From the NCBI GenBank assembly GCA_937902315.1, contig CALGUG010000011.1, forward strand, positions 1 to 64,000: a DNA stretch of 64,000 nt. Direction: 5' to 3'. Under the pieces are notes generated by a model, which was given only the letters and a program-made list of their open reading frames with translations, was not told where the DNA came from and ran no database searches. This DNA comes from an uncultured Chloroflexales bacterium. GTDB taxonomy: Bacteria; Chloroflexota; Chloroflexia; Chloroflexales; Chloroflexaceae. Shown in pieces: positions 43,726 to 51,412 of the stretch. Position 1 is the stretch's first letter. Each line of letters starts with the position of its first letter. The translations under genes and the position numbers were made by a program.

Positions 43726-43768
43726 AGGCGCCGCGCCTATTATACTCGTCTCTCGTATTTGACGGCAA
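43726..43768 (-). promoter_or_regulatory. Promoter and palindrome upstream of the giant gene
   Basis: TTGCCG (43768-43763) and a perfect TATAAT (43744-43739) are 18 bases apart on the minus strand. A palindrome AGGCGC-C-GCGCCT (43726-43738) abuts the -10 and would cover the transcription start, a good position for an operator. Confidence 0.6.
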
Positions 43769-44041
43769 GACAGATTGCACTTGTGCTATGATACGTATAA
43801 GACTTCAATCTATTACAGTTCAACAACACGGTTTGTACTATGTTGCCCGTATGCACGACACAGAGCTCAGAAGCGGAGTGTTAACAAGTATTATAGGCTC
43901 TCACAGCTTCAAAAAGGTATCCTTTTGAGAAGATTGTGAAGGCAAACAGCTCCCTCAAAGCGCTCGTTCTACATACAGGCAAGCTCGCCAACCGATTTGA
44001 GATAGACTATCCAGCCACAGCGAGAGGATCAAAGACAGGGC
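43769..44041. other. Intergenic, nothing recognised
   Basis: No gene, repeat core or RNA gene is seen between the minus-strand promoter and the small protein gene at 44042. Confidence 0.5.
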
Positions 44042-44269
44042 ATGTTTCAATTTGAATTACCCGCCAACGCCAGCGAGGAAGAAGCCGCCGCGATCATCAG
44101 CGCCATCACAGCGCTGCTTCAAGCGGAGCAACAGCAGCAAGTAGCCGAAGGACTTGCGCGCGCGCGTTGGAACGAGGCCGCACGCCTGAGCATGAACGCC
44201 ATCAGAGCGACCAACCAAAGCCCGAAACCGACCTGGGGCACGATCGAGCGCTTACGCCGCCTCAGCTAA
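44042..44269 (+). CDS. Small protein resembling acyl-CoA carboxylase epsilon subunit
   Basis: This 75-residue protein has an N-terminal FELPANASEEEAAAIISAITALL helix (cited motif ASEEEAAAIISAI), a Q/A-rich middle, a WNEAARLS segment and an Arg-rich C-terminus. The order (E-E-x-A-A helix, then W-x-x-A-x-R) recalls the ACC-epsilon family that bridges biotin carboxylase and carboxyltransferase in actinobacteria. No carboxylase gene is adjacent, so the resemblance may be chance. The codons and lack of repeat sequence favour a real gene. Its ribosome site is weak. Confidence 0.5.
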   Translation: MFQFELPANASEEEAAAIISAITALLQAEQQQQVAEGLARARWNEAARLSMNAIRATNQSPKPTWGTIERLRRLS

Positions 44270-44284
44270 GCCTACATTCGTTTT

Positions 44285-44390
44285 CAGGGGGCCTTGGGAC
44301 ACAGGCAGAGCTAGCACCCCCGTTTGTTGGGCGGGATGTTGGTAGCCGTAGGCGGACGCGCTGAGGACCGAATGGGAGCGAGAGGCCTTG
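44285..44390. repeat. Dispersed composite repeat, minus orientation
   Basis: Contains GGGGGCCTTGGGACACAGGC, CCCCCGTTTGTTGGGCGGGA and GGTAGCCGTAGGCGGACGCG in the same order as the composite copies at 35.5 and 49.1 kb, but the ATACC termini are missing. Confidence 0.6.
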
Positions 44391-44472
44391 CCGCCAAAGC
44401 CCACAACTCATTAAGCTGATGTGATATAAGTAGCTAAGCCAGCGTCGCTACGCCAGTCGAGGAGGATCGTTT

Positions 44473-46254
44473 ATGTCACTCGTAACGCCTGATAACAGCC
44501 ATGATCTGGCCGAACTGTTACGGATCGATTTCCCTCACACCGTGGCGGCTTTCCAAAAAATGGGCGCGCTCGAGCACTTGCAACGCATTCTGCAGCTTGA
44601 AGAGGCTTGGGCCTCAATCGTCGCAGGCGACTACGACCCCAACATCTATCAGCACAATCCTCAAAAAGCCCTGCTAGCCAGCCAGCCGCCCGAACGCCGC
44701 TTCGATCTGATGTATGCAGGCGGCGGCTTGGGGCTGTTGCACGCCGTCGCTATGGCTCAGCGCGGCTGGAAGATAATGATCTTCGACCGTGGCGAGATCG
44801 GCTGCGCCCATCGCGAGTGGAATATCAGTCGGGCCGAGCTGAGCAAACTGGTGGAGCTGGGCGTCGTCAGTTGGGAAGAACTCTCGACGGTGATTATGCG
44901 TAACTACCGCACCGGAGTAGTGCGCTTTCATGCCGACCATGCCGCCCAACAGCACCAGCTCTGGCTGCCTGAAGTGCTCGACTACGCCCTCGACGCCAGC
45001 GCCCTGCTGCGCTTGATGCGCCAGAAGCTCGCCGAGCTAGGCGCTCTGATCCTCGACTATCATTGCTTCGAGCGACTTGAGGCCGGCCAAGACGGTGTGC
45101 TGCTTGAGCTGCGCGATACAGAGAGCGGTACGCGCCAATACTACAGCGCGCAACTACTGATCGATGGCATGGGCAGCACCTCGCCGCTGGCTTTGGTGCG
45201 TCATGGAGGACAAAGCTTCGCCGGTGTCTGCCCGACGGTCGGCACGGTCGCGCGTGGTTTCGTCGAGGGGCACGCCGATCCGCAGCAGCACGATCCCGAG
45301 ATCGGCGATATTCTGATCAGCATCGACCACGCCCAGCAAGGCCAGCAATATATGTGGGAAGGCTTTCCGGGACGCAACAATCAGTTGACGGTCTACCTCT
45401 TTTATTACGACACAGTGGCTGATAAACGCCGCCCGCATCGACTGCTACCACTGTTTGAGGATTACTTCAACCAGTTGCCCAACTACAAGCAGCCCGGGCC
45501 GTTCTTCCGCCACCTTAAACCAGTGTATGGCTATATCCCGGCCCGTCACAGCCTCAAGCGCCAAGAGAAACCGCTCTTAGCAGGCGTTTTGCCGATCGGC
45601 GACTCGGCGGCCCAACAGAGCCCGCTGACCTTCTGTGGCTTCGGCTCGCACGTGCGCAACCTAGCGCGCACCACCCTGCTGCTCGATTACGCGCTGCGCC
45701 ACGGCTTGCGCGATCCTGCAGATTTAGCGAGAATCAGCTCCTTCCAGAGCAATGTTTCGCTCCATTGGGTCTTTAGTCGCTTTATGCACCCTTGGGATTC
45801 TCGCAGCGATGTGAATAGTCTGCAAAACGACTTTCTGGCCGTGCTCAACGAGCTGGGCGATGATCTCAGTCGGCGTTTTTTCCAAGATCGTATGCTGTGG
45901 AGCGATTATCACAAGATGCTGCTCGGCACGCTCAAGCGCCGCCCGCGCATTCTATCCGATGCTTGGAAGGTCTTGGGGCCGCGTCTGATCGTGCAGTGGG
46001 CCGGCGATTACTTGCGCTTTAGCGCGGAAGCCTTACGCGCGCGCCTAGCCCGTCTGGCTGGCAAACAAGCCGCTTGGCTGGCGATCAGACTGCTCGACCG
46101 CTATCGACCGCGCTTGGCGTTTAAGCTACGCGCGCGCTACGCCGAGTGGCAAAGTATGGGCTGGTTTCAGCACGATCTACTCAGCGCAACCTCAGACATC
46201 CACCCTCAATCTCACCCGTTTAAGCCACAAAATCAGCTCCCCATCGAGCGCTAG
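44473..46254 (+). CDS. CruA-like lycopene cyclase family flavoprotein
   Basis: The 593-residue FAD protein has a dinucleotide motif YAGGGLGLLHAVAMAQRGW and FDRG at about 78-108. HREWNISRAELSKLVELG follows, a signature of the CruA/CruP cyclase group, then YMWEGFPGR and LPIGDSAAQQSPLTFCGFGSHVRNL near 370-400. CruA cyclises lycopene end groups to gamma- or beta-carotene, with reduced flavin acting without net oxidation. Length fits CruA. The C-terminal 100 residues are basic and helical and may contact the membrane. No other carotenoid gene is near. GAGGAGG precedes the ATG. Confidence 0.75.
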   Translation: MSLVTPDNSHDLAELLRIDFPHTVAAFQKMGALEHLQRILQLEEAWASIVAGDYDPNIYQHNPQKALLASQPPERRFDLMYAGGGLGLLHAVAMAQRGWKIMIFDRGEIGCAHREWNISRAELSKLVELGVVSWEELSTVIMRNYRTGVVRFHADHAAQQHQLWLPEVLDYALDASALLRLMRQKLAELGALILDYHCFERLEAGQDGVLLELRDTESGTRQYYSAQLLIDGMGSTSPLALVRHGGQSFAGVCPTVGTVARGFVEGHADPQQHDPEIGDILISIDHAQQGQQYMWEGFPGRNNQLTVYLFYYDTVADKRRPHRLLPLFEDYFNQLPNYKQPGPFFRHLKPVYGYIPARHSLKRQEKPLLAGVLPIGDSAAQQSPLTFCGFGSHVRNLARTTLLLDYALRHGLRDPADLARISSFQSNVSLHWVFSRFMHPWDSRSDVNSLQNDFLAVLNELGDDLSRRFFQDRMLWSDYHKMLLGTLKRRPRILSDAWKVLGPRLIVQWAGDYLRFSAEALRARLARLAGKQAAWLAIRLLDRYRPRLAFKLRARYAEWQSMGWFQHDLLSATSDIHPQSHPFKPQNQLPIER

Positions 46255-46329
46255 CGCCGCAGCAGAGCGCTGAGCTCGTGATACAATGGGCGGCGATGTA
46301 GAGTTTATTTACCATCTAGGTTAAGAACT

Positions 46330-47820
46330 ATGGAGAGTAGCGCACCGCAGCGCTTTGCTGCGCCCTACGTTTTAACCATCGATGTCGGATCGTCGTCGAC
46401 ACGCGCTTTGCTCTTTGATGCGAAGGGCAGCCTGCTTGAAGATAGCGTGGCGCGCGAAGCTCACTCCTTCCGCACGGCCAGCGATGGCACAGTCGAAGAT
46501 GATGCCGATCTGCTGATCGAACGGATCTGTCGCTGTATCGACCAGACGCTTCAGAAAGCAGGGCCGCTCGCCAATGAGATCGTGGCTGTCGCCATGGACA
46601 CCTACGTCTCGAATGTACTCGGCATCGATTCGCATGGGCGAGTCGTCACACCGATCTATCCCTATGCCGATACACGCAATACCGAACAGGCTACAGAGCT
46701 GCAAAAAAGCCTCGATGAGGCTGAGGTTCTCGAACGAACCGGCTGTCTGTTGCGCTCGGCCTATCTGCCCGCCCGTCTGCGCTGGCTGCAAAGCGAACAG
46801 CGAGAGCTTTATACCAAGGTCGAGCGTTGGATCAGCGTGGGCGAACTGCTCTTGCTGCGGCTCTTCGGCCAAACCCATGTGGGCTATTCGGTCGCATCGT
46901 GGAGCGGTCTCCTCAATCGCCATACCCTGCAGTGGGACGCAGAGTTGCTCGATTTCCTAGGTCTCGACGAGCGTTTCTTCTCGAGCCTAGTCGACAGCAA
47001 ACAGCCGATCAGCGGCCTGCGCCCTGAATTCGCCAATCGCTGGCCCAGCCTCGCCAAGCTGCCGTGGTATCCCGCTATTGGCGACGGCGCGGCGGCCAAC
47101 GTTGGCAGCGGCTGCACCAGCCCCAATCGCCTCGCCCTGACGATCGGCACCACTGGCGCATTGCGCGTCGCTACTCCCAAAGTCGATCGCGTGCCGTGGG
47201 GACTGTGGTGCTACCGCATCGATGGCAGACGCGCCCTACTGGGCGGCGCAACCAGCGAAGGCGGCAACCTCTTCGCTTGGCTGACCCAGACCTTGCAGCT
47301 CGGCTCGCCCGAACAGATCGAGCAGGCTCTGGCAGCGAGCCAAGCCGACGGCCATGGCCTGACCGTACTGCCCTTTATCGCTGGCGAACGCAGCCCGGGC
47401 TACGCGGGCAACGCGCGCGCAAGCATCGTTGGCATCAGCGCCAGCACCAGCGCCAACGACATCGTTCGAGCCTGTCTGGAAGGCATCTCCTACCGCCTCG
47501 CCATCATCGCCGATCTGCTGCGCGGCACTATTCCCAATCTCGAAACAGTCGTCGCCAGCGGCGGTGCGCTGCTCAGCTCGCCCGCATGGCTGCAGATGCT
47601 GGCCGATATTCTGAACCAGCCGCTCCACGCCTCGCGCGAGGAAGAGGCCACCAGCCGTGGAGTAGCTTTGCTTGCGCTCGAGGCCCAAGGCGTGATCCCA
47701 GATCTGGACTCACTCCCACTCGCAACCGAACAGATCTATCAGCCCGACCTCGAACGTCACGCTCGTTATCAAGCAGGTTTAGAGCGTCAGAAAGCGCTTT
47801 ATACAAAGCTTATCAACTAA
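46330..47820 (+). CDS. Gluconokinase, FGGY family
   Basis: This 496-residue sugar kinase has the ATP phosphate loop TIDVGSSSTRALLFD, the catalytic aspartate region ATIGDGAAANVGSG (PAIGDGAAANVGSGC), LTIGTTGALRV, and the second ATP motif ASGGALLSSPAWLQMLADIL (cited as VVASGGALLSSPAWL). The family covers gluconate, xylulose and glycerol kinases. Gluconate is preferred because 6-phosphogluconate dehydrogenase follows immediately. It would make 6-phosphogluconate from gluconate. The ribosome site is weak. Confidence 0.8.
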   Translation: MESSAPQRFAAPYVLTIDVGSSSTRALLFDAKGSLLEDSVAREAHSFRTASDGTVEDDADLLIERICRCIDQTLQKAGPLANEIVAVAMDTYVSNVLGIDSHGRVVTPIYPYADTRNTEQATELQKSLDEAEVLERTGCLLRSAYLPARLRWLQSEQRELYTKVERWISVGELLLLRLFGQTHVGYSVASWSGLLNRHTLQWDAELLDFLGLDERFFSSLVDSKQPISGLRPEFANRWPSLAKLPWYPAIGDGAAANVGSGCTSPNRLALTIGTTGALRVATPKVDRVPWGLWCYRIDGRRALLGGATSEGGNLFAWLTQTLQLGSPEQIEQALAASQADGHGLTVLPFIAGERSPGYAGNARASIVGISASTSANDIVRACLEGISYRLAIIADLLRGTIPNLETVVASGGALLSSPAWLQMLADILNQPLHASREEEATSRGVALLALEAQGVIPDLDSLPLATEQIYQPDLERHARYQAGLERQKALYTKLIN

Positions 47821-47907
47821 GTCAGCTACACCCGCTCTCATACAAGCGAAAAGCGGAGTATGGTGTACAATAGATTTGATTCGCATAGCAATTTAAGGAG
47901 CTCTCTC

Positions 47908-48810
47908 ATGGACATTGGTATAACTGGTCTTGGTCGTATGGGTGCAGGCATGGCCGAGCGCTGGCTGCGCGGAGGCCATCGTGTTGTCGTCCACAACCGC
48001 TCGCATGGCCCCATCAACGAATTGGCTTCCAAAGGTGCCGATCCGGCTTACACGCTCGAAGAACTGGTCAGCAAGCTGGAAGCACCCCGCGCGATCTGGG
48101 TTATGTTGCCCGCTGGTCAAGTGACCGAGGATACGATCGATAAGCTGATTCCGCTGCTCTCGCCCGGCGATACCATTATCGACAGCGGCAACACCAACTT
48201 CAATGACGATCAGCGCCGTGCTGCAAAGCTGGCCGAACACCAGATCCACTACATCGATCAGGGCACCTCGGGCGGCATTTGGGGCCTCGAAAACGGCTAC
48301 TGCATTATGGTCGGCGGCGAAGATGAGGTCGTTAAGCGCCTCGAACCCGCTTTCAAGACCCTCGCTCCCACCGATGGCTACGTTCACTGCGGCCCGGTCG
48401 GCAGCGGTCACTTCGTCAAGATGGTGCATAACGGCATCGAGTACGGCATGATGCAGGCCTATGCCGAAGGCTTCGAGATCATGCGCGCCAAGAAAGAGTT
48501 CAACCTCAACCTCTACGATATCGCCTCGGCATGGCGCTACGGCAGTGTGGTACGCTCTTGGCTGCTCGACCTGACCGTCGATGCCTTCAAAGAAGACCCC
48601 AATCTCGAAAAGATTCAGGGCTATGTCCAAGACAGCGGCGAAGGGCGCTGGACCATCCAAGCTGCCATCGACCTCGATGTACCTGCACCGGTCATCACCA
48701 TGTCGCTCTTTGAGCGCTTCCATTCGCGCCAACCCGAATCGTTCGCTGCTAAAGTGCTGGCTGCAATGCGCAAGGGCTTCGGCGGCCACGCTGTTAAAAC
48801 CAAAGAATAG
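47908..48810 (+). CDS. gnd: 6-phosphogluconate dehydrogenase (decarboxylating), short form
   Basis: This 300-residue enzyme oxidises 6-phosphogluconate to ribulose 5-phosphate and CO2. The NAD(P) motif is GITGLGRMGAGMAERWLRGG, with VVHNRS ending the second strand (an Asn-Arg pair, compatible with NADP or NAD). Substrate-site segments are DQGTSGGIWGLENGYCIMVGG, cited as TSGGIWGLENGY, and the catalytic KMVHNGIEYGMMQAYAEG. The short 300-residue class differs from the 470-residue E. coli type. ATG at 47908 is fixed by AAGGAG seven bases upstream. It lies between gluconokinase and zwf. Confidence 0.92.
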   Translation: MDIGITGLGRMGAGMAERWLRGGHRVVVHNRSHGPINELASKGADPAYTLEELVSKLEAPRAIWVMLPAGQVTEDTIDKLIPLLSPGDTIIDSGNTNFNDDQRRAAKLAEHQIHYIDQGTSGGIWGLENGYCIMVGGEDEVVKRLEPAFKTLAPTDGYVHCGPVGSGHFVKMVHNGIEYGMMQAYAEGFEIMRAKKEFNLNLYDIASAWRYGSVVRSWLLDLTVDAFKEDPNLEKIQGYVQDSGEGRWTIQAAIDLDVPAPVITMSLFERFHSRQPESFAAKVLAAMRKGFGGHAVKTKE

Positions 48811-49052
48811 AGCGCCCATTCCTAATCGATCGGGCCTCTTTTCATTCTCTTTTGGACGTTTTGAAAGCTTTCAAAACGTCCAACACTCCCTTTGCACAAC
48901 GACGTGTAGACAGGCGTATCTCGCAAGAAGCGCTTCTCTGAACGTTTCTCTGTGATAGAGCGCTGTTACACGTTCTTTTATTTATACGATCAGACCACCA
49001 ATCGCCTAGCATCGGTCAAGGTGCAGAAGGCTGCTGGATCTTAAAGGGTGTC
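48811..49052. repeat. Intergenic with a 32-bp perfect palindrome
   Basis: At 48852-48883 a palindrome with no loop is centred on TTTGAAAGCTTTCAAA, just after gnd. It may mark the transcript end, but no U-run follows. The rest holds nothing recognised. Confidence 0.6.
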
Positions 49053-49275
49053 ATACCAAATCCGTTTGAATTGTCGGCTTTGGGGTGGTCTTTCGGCGCA
49101 CAGAGATACCAGCCTCGTTTGGTGGGCGGGATGTTGGTAGCCGTAGGCGGACGCGCCAAGGACCTACTTTTTGGAGCAAAACCTAGCCGTAGCAATCTAA
49201 AGAAAGCAAGCGGATTTGCTATCAAGTTCCACTCTGCCGAAGGCCACATATACAACAATCAAGCGGATTTGGTAT
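49053..49275. repeat. Composite MITE-like element, copy E, with nested second end
   Basis: Starts ATACCAAATCCGTTT and has two possible right ends, CGGATTTGCTAT at 49211-49222 and CGGATTTGGTAT at 49264-49275. The first 170 bp is the inverted counterpart of copy F (35466-35631), including GGTAGCCGTAGGCGGACGCG. The stretch between the two right ends is the CACTCTGCCGAAGGCC module of the A-D type, so one element seems to adjoin or interrupt another. Confidence 0.7.
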
Positions 49276-49369
49276 CATTCATATCCCGCAGCTCACAGAG
49301 CTACGATTCAAGCGAGCGAGGGCGAAAACCTGCCAGGCTTCCGCCCTCTCACTCTAAGGGAAGTTTCAT

Positions 49370-50869
49370 ATGCAGCAAGCCGACCCATGTACAGTGGTCA
49401 TCTTTGGTGCGACAGGTGACTTAACGCAGCGCAAGCTCGTGCCCGCGTTCTTCAACCTGTTCTTGGAAGGGAGCTTACCGCAGCCTTTCACGCTGGTCGG
49501 TTTTGCTCGCCGCACAAAAGATGATGCCCAGTTCCGTCAAGAGATGCACGATGCTGTTAAAGAGTTTTCGCGCATCCAACCGATAGATGAAGCGCGCTGG
49601 AACGAGTTCGCCCAAAACATTCACTATCACATCTCGACCTTCGACGATCAAGAAGGCTACGATCGCCTCAAAGAGCTGCTCAACCAGCTCGATGATGAGC
49701 GTGGGCTGCCGCCCGAAAAGCGCAACCGCCTCTTCTATCTGGCGACTCCGCCCGATGCCTACCCGCGCATCGTCACCCATTTGGGCCAAGCCGGCCTAAA
49801 CGGCAAAAGCGACGAGCGCGCCACCGGCTGGACACGCATCATCGTCGAAAAGCCGTTCGGCCACGATCTCGCTAGTGCCCAAGAGCTGAATGCCCATATT
49901 TTGAATATTTTTGACGAGAATCAGGTCTATCGTATCGACCACTACCTCGGCAAAGAGACGGTTCAAAACATTTTGACCTTCCGCCTCGGCAACAGCATCT
50001 TCGAGCCGCTCTGGAACCGCCGTTATGTCGATCACGTCCAGATCCTCGTCGCCGAACAGATCGGTGTCGAAGGGCGCGGCGCCTACTACGATACCGCTGG
50101 CGCGCTGCGCGATATGGTCCAGAACCACATGCTTCAAGTGCTCTCGCTGATCGCCATGGAGCCGCCCGCCGCCTTCCGAGCCGACGCCGTTCGCTCTGAA
50201 AAGGTCAAGCTGCTCCAATCGATTCGCCCGATTCGGCCCGAGAATGTCGATAAATACACTGTGCGTGGCCAGTATACCGACTACCGTCACGAAACAGGCG
50301 TCAAACCGGGCTCGACCACCGAGACCTATGTAGCGCTCAAGCTCGCGATCGACAACTGGCGTTGGTCGGGCGTGCCCTTCTACCTGCGTACTGGCAAGGC
50401 CTTACCCAAACGCGTGACCGAAGTTGCCATTCAGTTCAAAGAGCCGCCGCTCATGCTCTTTGGAGACCAAACCGTCAGCACCGCCGAGCGCAAAAACGAG
50501 CCCAACGTCTTGATCATTCGCATTCAACCCGACGAAGGTATCACCCTGCGCATCGGCCTCAAGCCACCAGGTTCGGCCCTGCGCCTCAAGCCGGTCGATC
50601 TCGAGTTCGACTACAACGAAGGCTTCGATGCCGAGCCGCCTGAAGCCTACGAGCGTCTGTTGCTCGACGCGATCTTGGGCGATGCCACCCTCTTCATCCG
50701 CCGCGATGAAGTCGAGTCGGCTTGGGCCTTAATCACCCCCATTATGGAAGGTTGGGCCAAGGGTTATGGAGCCAAACCTGCCCCCTACTGGCCCGGCTCG
50801 TGGGGGCCTGACATCGCCGACAAGCTGATCGGCGAAGACGGTCGAAGCTGGCGAACCTTCGATTCCTAA
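49370..50869 (+). CDS. zwf: Glucose-6-phosphate 1-dehydrogenase
   Basis: The 499-residue enzyme oxidises glucose 6-phosphate to 6-phosphogluconolactone with NADP. The cofactor loop is VVIFGATGDLTQRKLVPAFF, cited as FGATGDLTQRKL. The substrate and catalytic motif RIDHYLGKETVQNIL carries the base histidine. EKPFGHDLASAQ holds the cis-proline region, and FYLRTGKALPKRVTEV is near 340. Length is standard. Together with gnd and gluconokinase it feeds the oxidative pentose phosphate route; no lactonase gene is present here. A strong terminator follows. Confidence 0.96.
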   Translation: MQQADPCTVVIFGATGDLTQRKLVPAFFNLFLEGSLPQPFTLVGFARRTKDDAQFRQEMHDAVKEFSRIQPIDEARWNEFAQNIHYHISTFDDQEGYDRLKELLNQLDDERGLPPEKRNRLFYLATPPDAYPRIVTHLGQAGLNGKSDERATGWTRIIVEKPFGHDLASAQELNAHILNIFDENQVYRIDHYLGKETVQNILTFRLGNSIFEPLWNRRYVDHVQILVAEQIGVEGRGAYYDTAGALRDMVQNHMLQVLSLIAMEPPAAFRADAVRSEKVKLLQSIRPIRPENVDKYTVRGQYTDYRHETGVKPGSTTETYVALKLAIDNWRWSGVPFYLRTGKALPKRVTEVAIQFKEPPLMLFGDQTVSTAERKNEPNVLIIRIQPDEGITLRIGLKPPGSALRLKPVDLEFDYNEGFDAEPPEAYERLLLDAILGDATLFIRRDEVESAWALITPIMEGWAKGYGAKPAPYWPGSWGPDIADKLIGEDGRSWRTFDS

Positions 50870-50894
50870 TCGCTCGCTACTAAAAGCCATCAAA

Positions 50895-50926
50895 AAGGAG
50901 TTGGCCCACACGCCAGCTCCTTTTTT
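50895..50926 (+). terminator. Rho-independent terminator of zwf
   Basis: Arms AAGGAGTTGGC / GCCAGCTCCTT (one G-T wobble) with a 6-base loop and a U-run, 26 bases after the stop codon. Confidence 0.9.
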
Positions 50927-50951
50927 ACTAGCAAATCCGCTCGGCCTGTTT

Positions 50952-51072
50952 GTACCAAATTCGGTAGATCACTTCCTTTTTGGCCTTTGGCAGAGCGGAA
51001 CGTGTCTCTTTCCTTCCCCCGATTTTGTTTTCCTGCGTTGAGAGAGTACGACTCTTTTAACGGATTTGGTAT
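50952..51072. repeat. MITE-like element, copy C
   Basis: About 121 bp, bounded by GTACCAAATTCGG and CGGATTTGGTAT. Inside are TTTGGCCTTTGGCAGAGCGG and a CCCCCGATTTTGTTTTCCTG segment, matching copies A and B in order. Confidence 0.65.
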
Positions 51073-51087
51073 TAGCACTCTAGCGGT

Positions 51088-51232
51088 GTGGTCTCTTCCC
51101 TCCATGCGGTTCTCAGCGCGTCCGCCTACGGCTACCAAGTTGCCTTCCATCCATACAAGGCATTAGCTCCGCTGCTTTCGCTGCGTTTCTTCGCTTCCAT
51201 TGCGACCTTCCTGATGCAAGCACCAAGAAGGT
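51088..51232. repeat. Dispersed core remnant and a small hairpin repeat
   Basis: A CTCCATGCGGTTCTCAGCGC segment runs into the core GCGTCCGCCTACGGCTACC. At 51205-51232 a hairpin-type repeat ACCTTC...GAAGGT with a central TGCAAGCA has a counterpart at 58668-58695. Confidence 0.55.
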
Positions 51233-51235
51233 CTA

Positions 51236-51324
51236 ATACCAAATTCGTCTAGAGTCTTGCGCTCTTGTCATGCAAAAAAGGGGAAAAGAGGGCCAAATAG
51301 AAAGTAATCAAGCGGATTTAGTAT
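51236..51324. repeat. MITE-like element, copy D
   Basis: An 89-bp unit is bounded by ATACCAAATTCG and CGGATTTAGTAT. It shares GAGTCTTGCGCTCTTG-like and AGAAAGTAATCAAGCGGATT segments with copy A but lacks the internal hairpin. It lies only about 160 bp from copy C. Confidence 0.65.
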
Positions 51325-51333
51325 AAACATCGA

Positions 51334-51373
51334 ACAACAAAAAGAGAGCTTGCCATTGTTTGCAAGCTCTCTT
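51334..51373 (-). terminator. Rho-independent terminator of the PSD-like gene
   Basis: Perfect 12-bp arms AAGAGAGCTTGC / GCAAGCTCTCTT with an 8-base loop and a TTTTGTTGTT tail on the minus strand, 40 bases after the stop codon. Confidence 0.85.
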
Positions 51374-51412
51374 CTCTCTATTCAACAAGTTCAAAAAACA
51401 AGTTCAAGCCGC

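Noticed and set aside
43627..44041. Search for a tRNA or small RNA in the longest repeat-free gap
   Set aside because: No cloverleaf T-arm motif (GTTCRANNC) or acceptor pairing was found; only the minus-strand promoter is supported.
48852..48883. 32-bp palindrome as a recombination or dif-like site
   Set aside because: It lies right after a stop codon, has no asymmetry or adjacent recombinase, and resembles the other gene-end hairpins.
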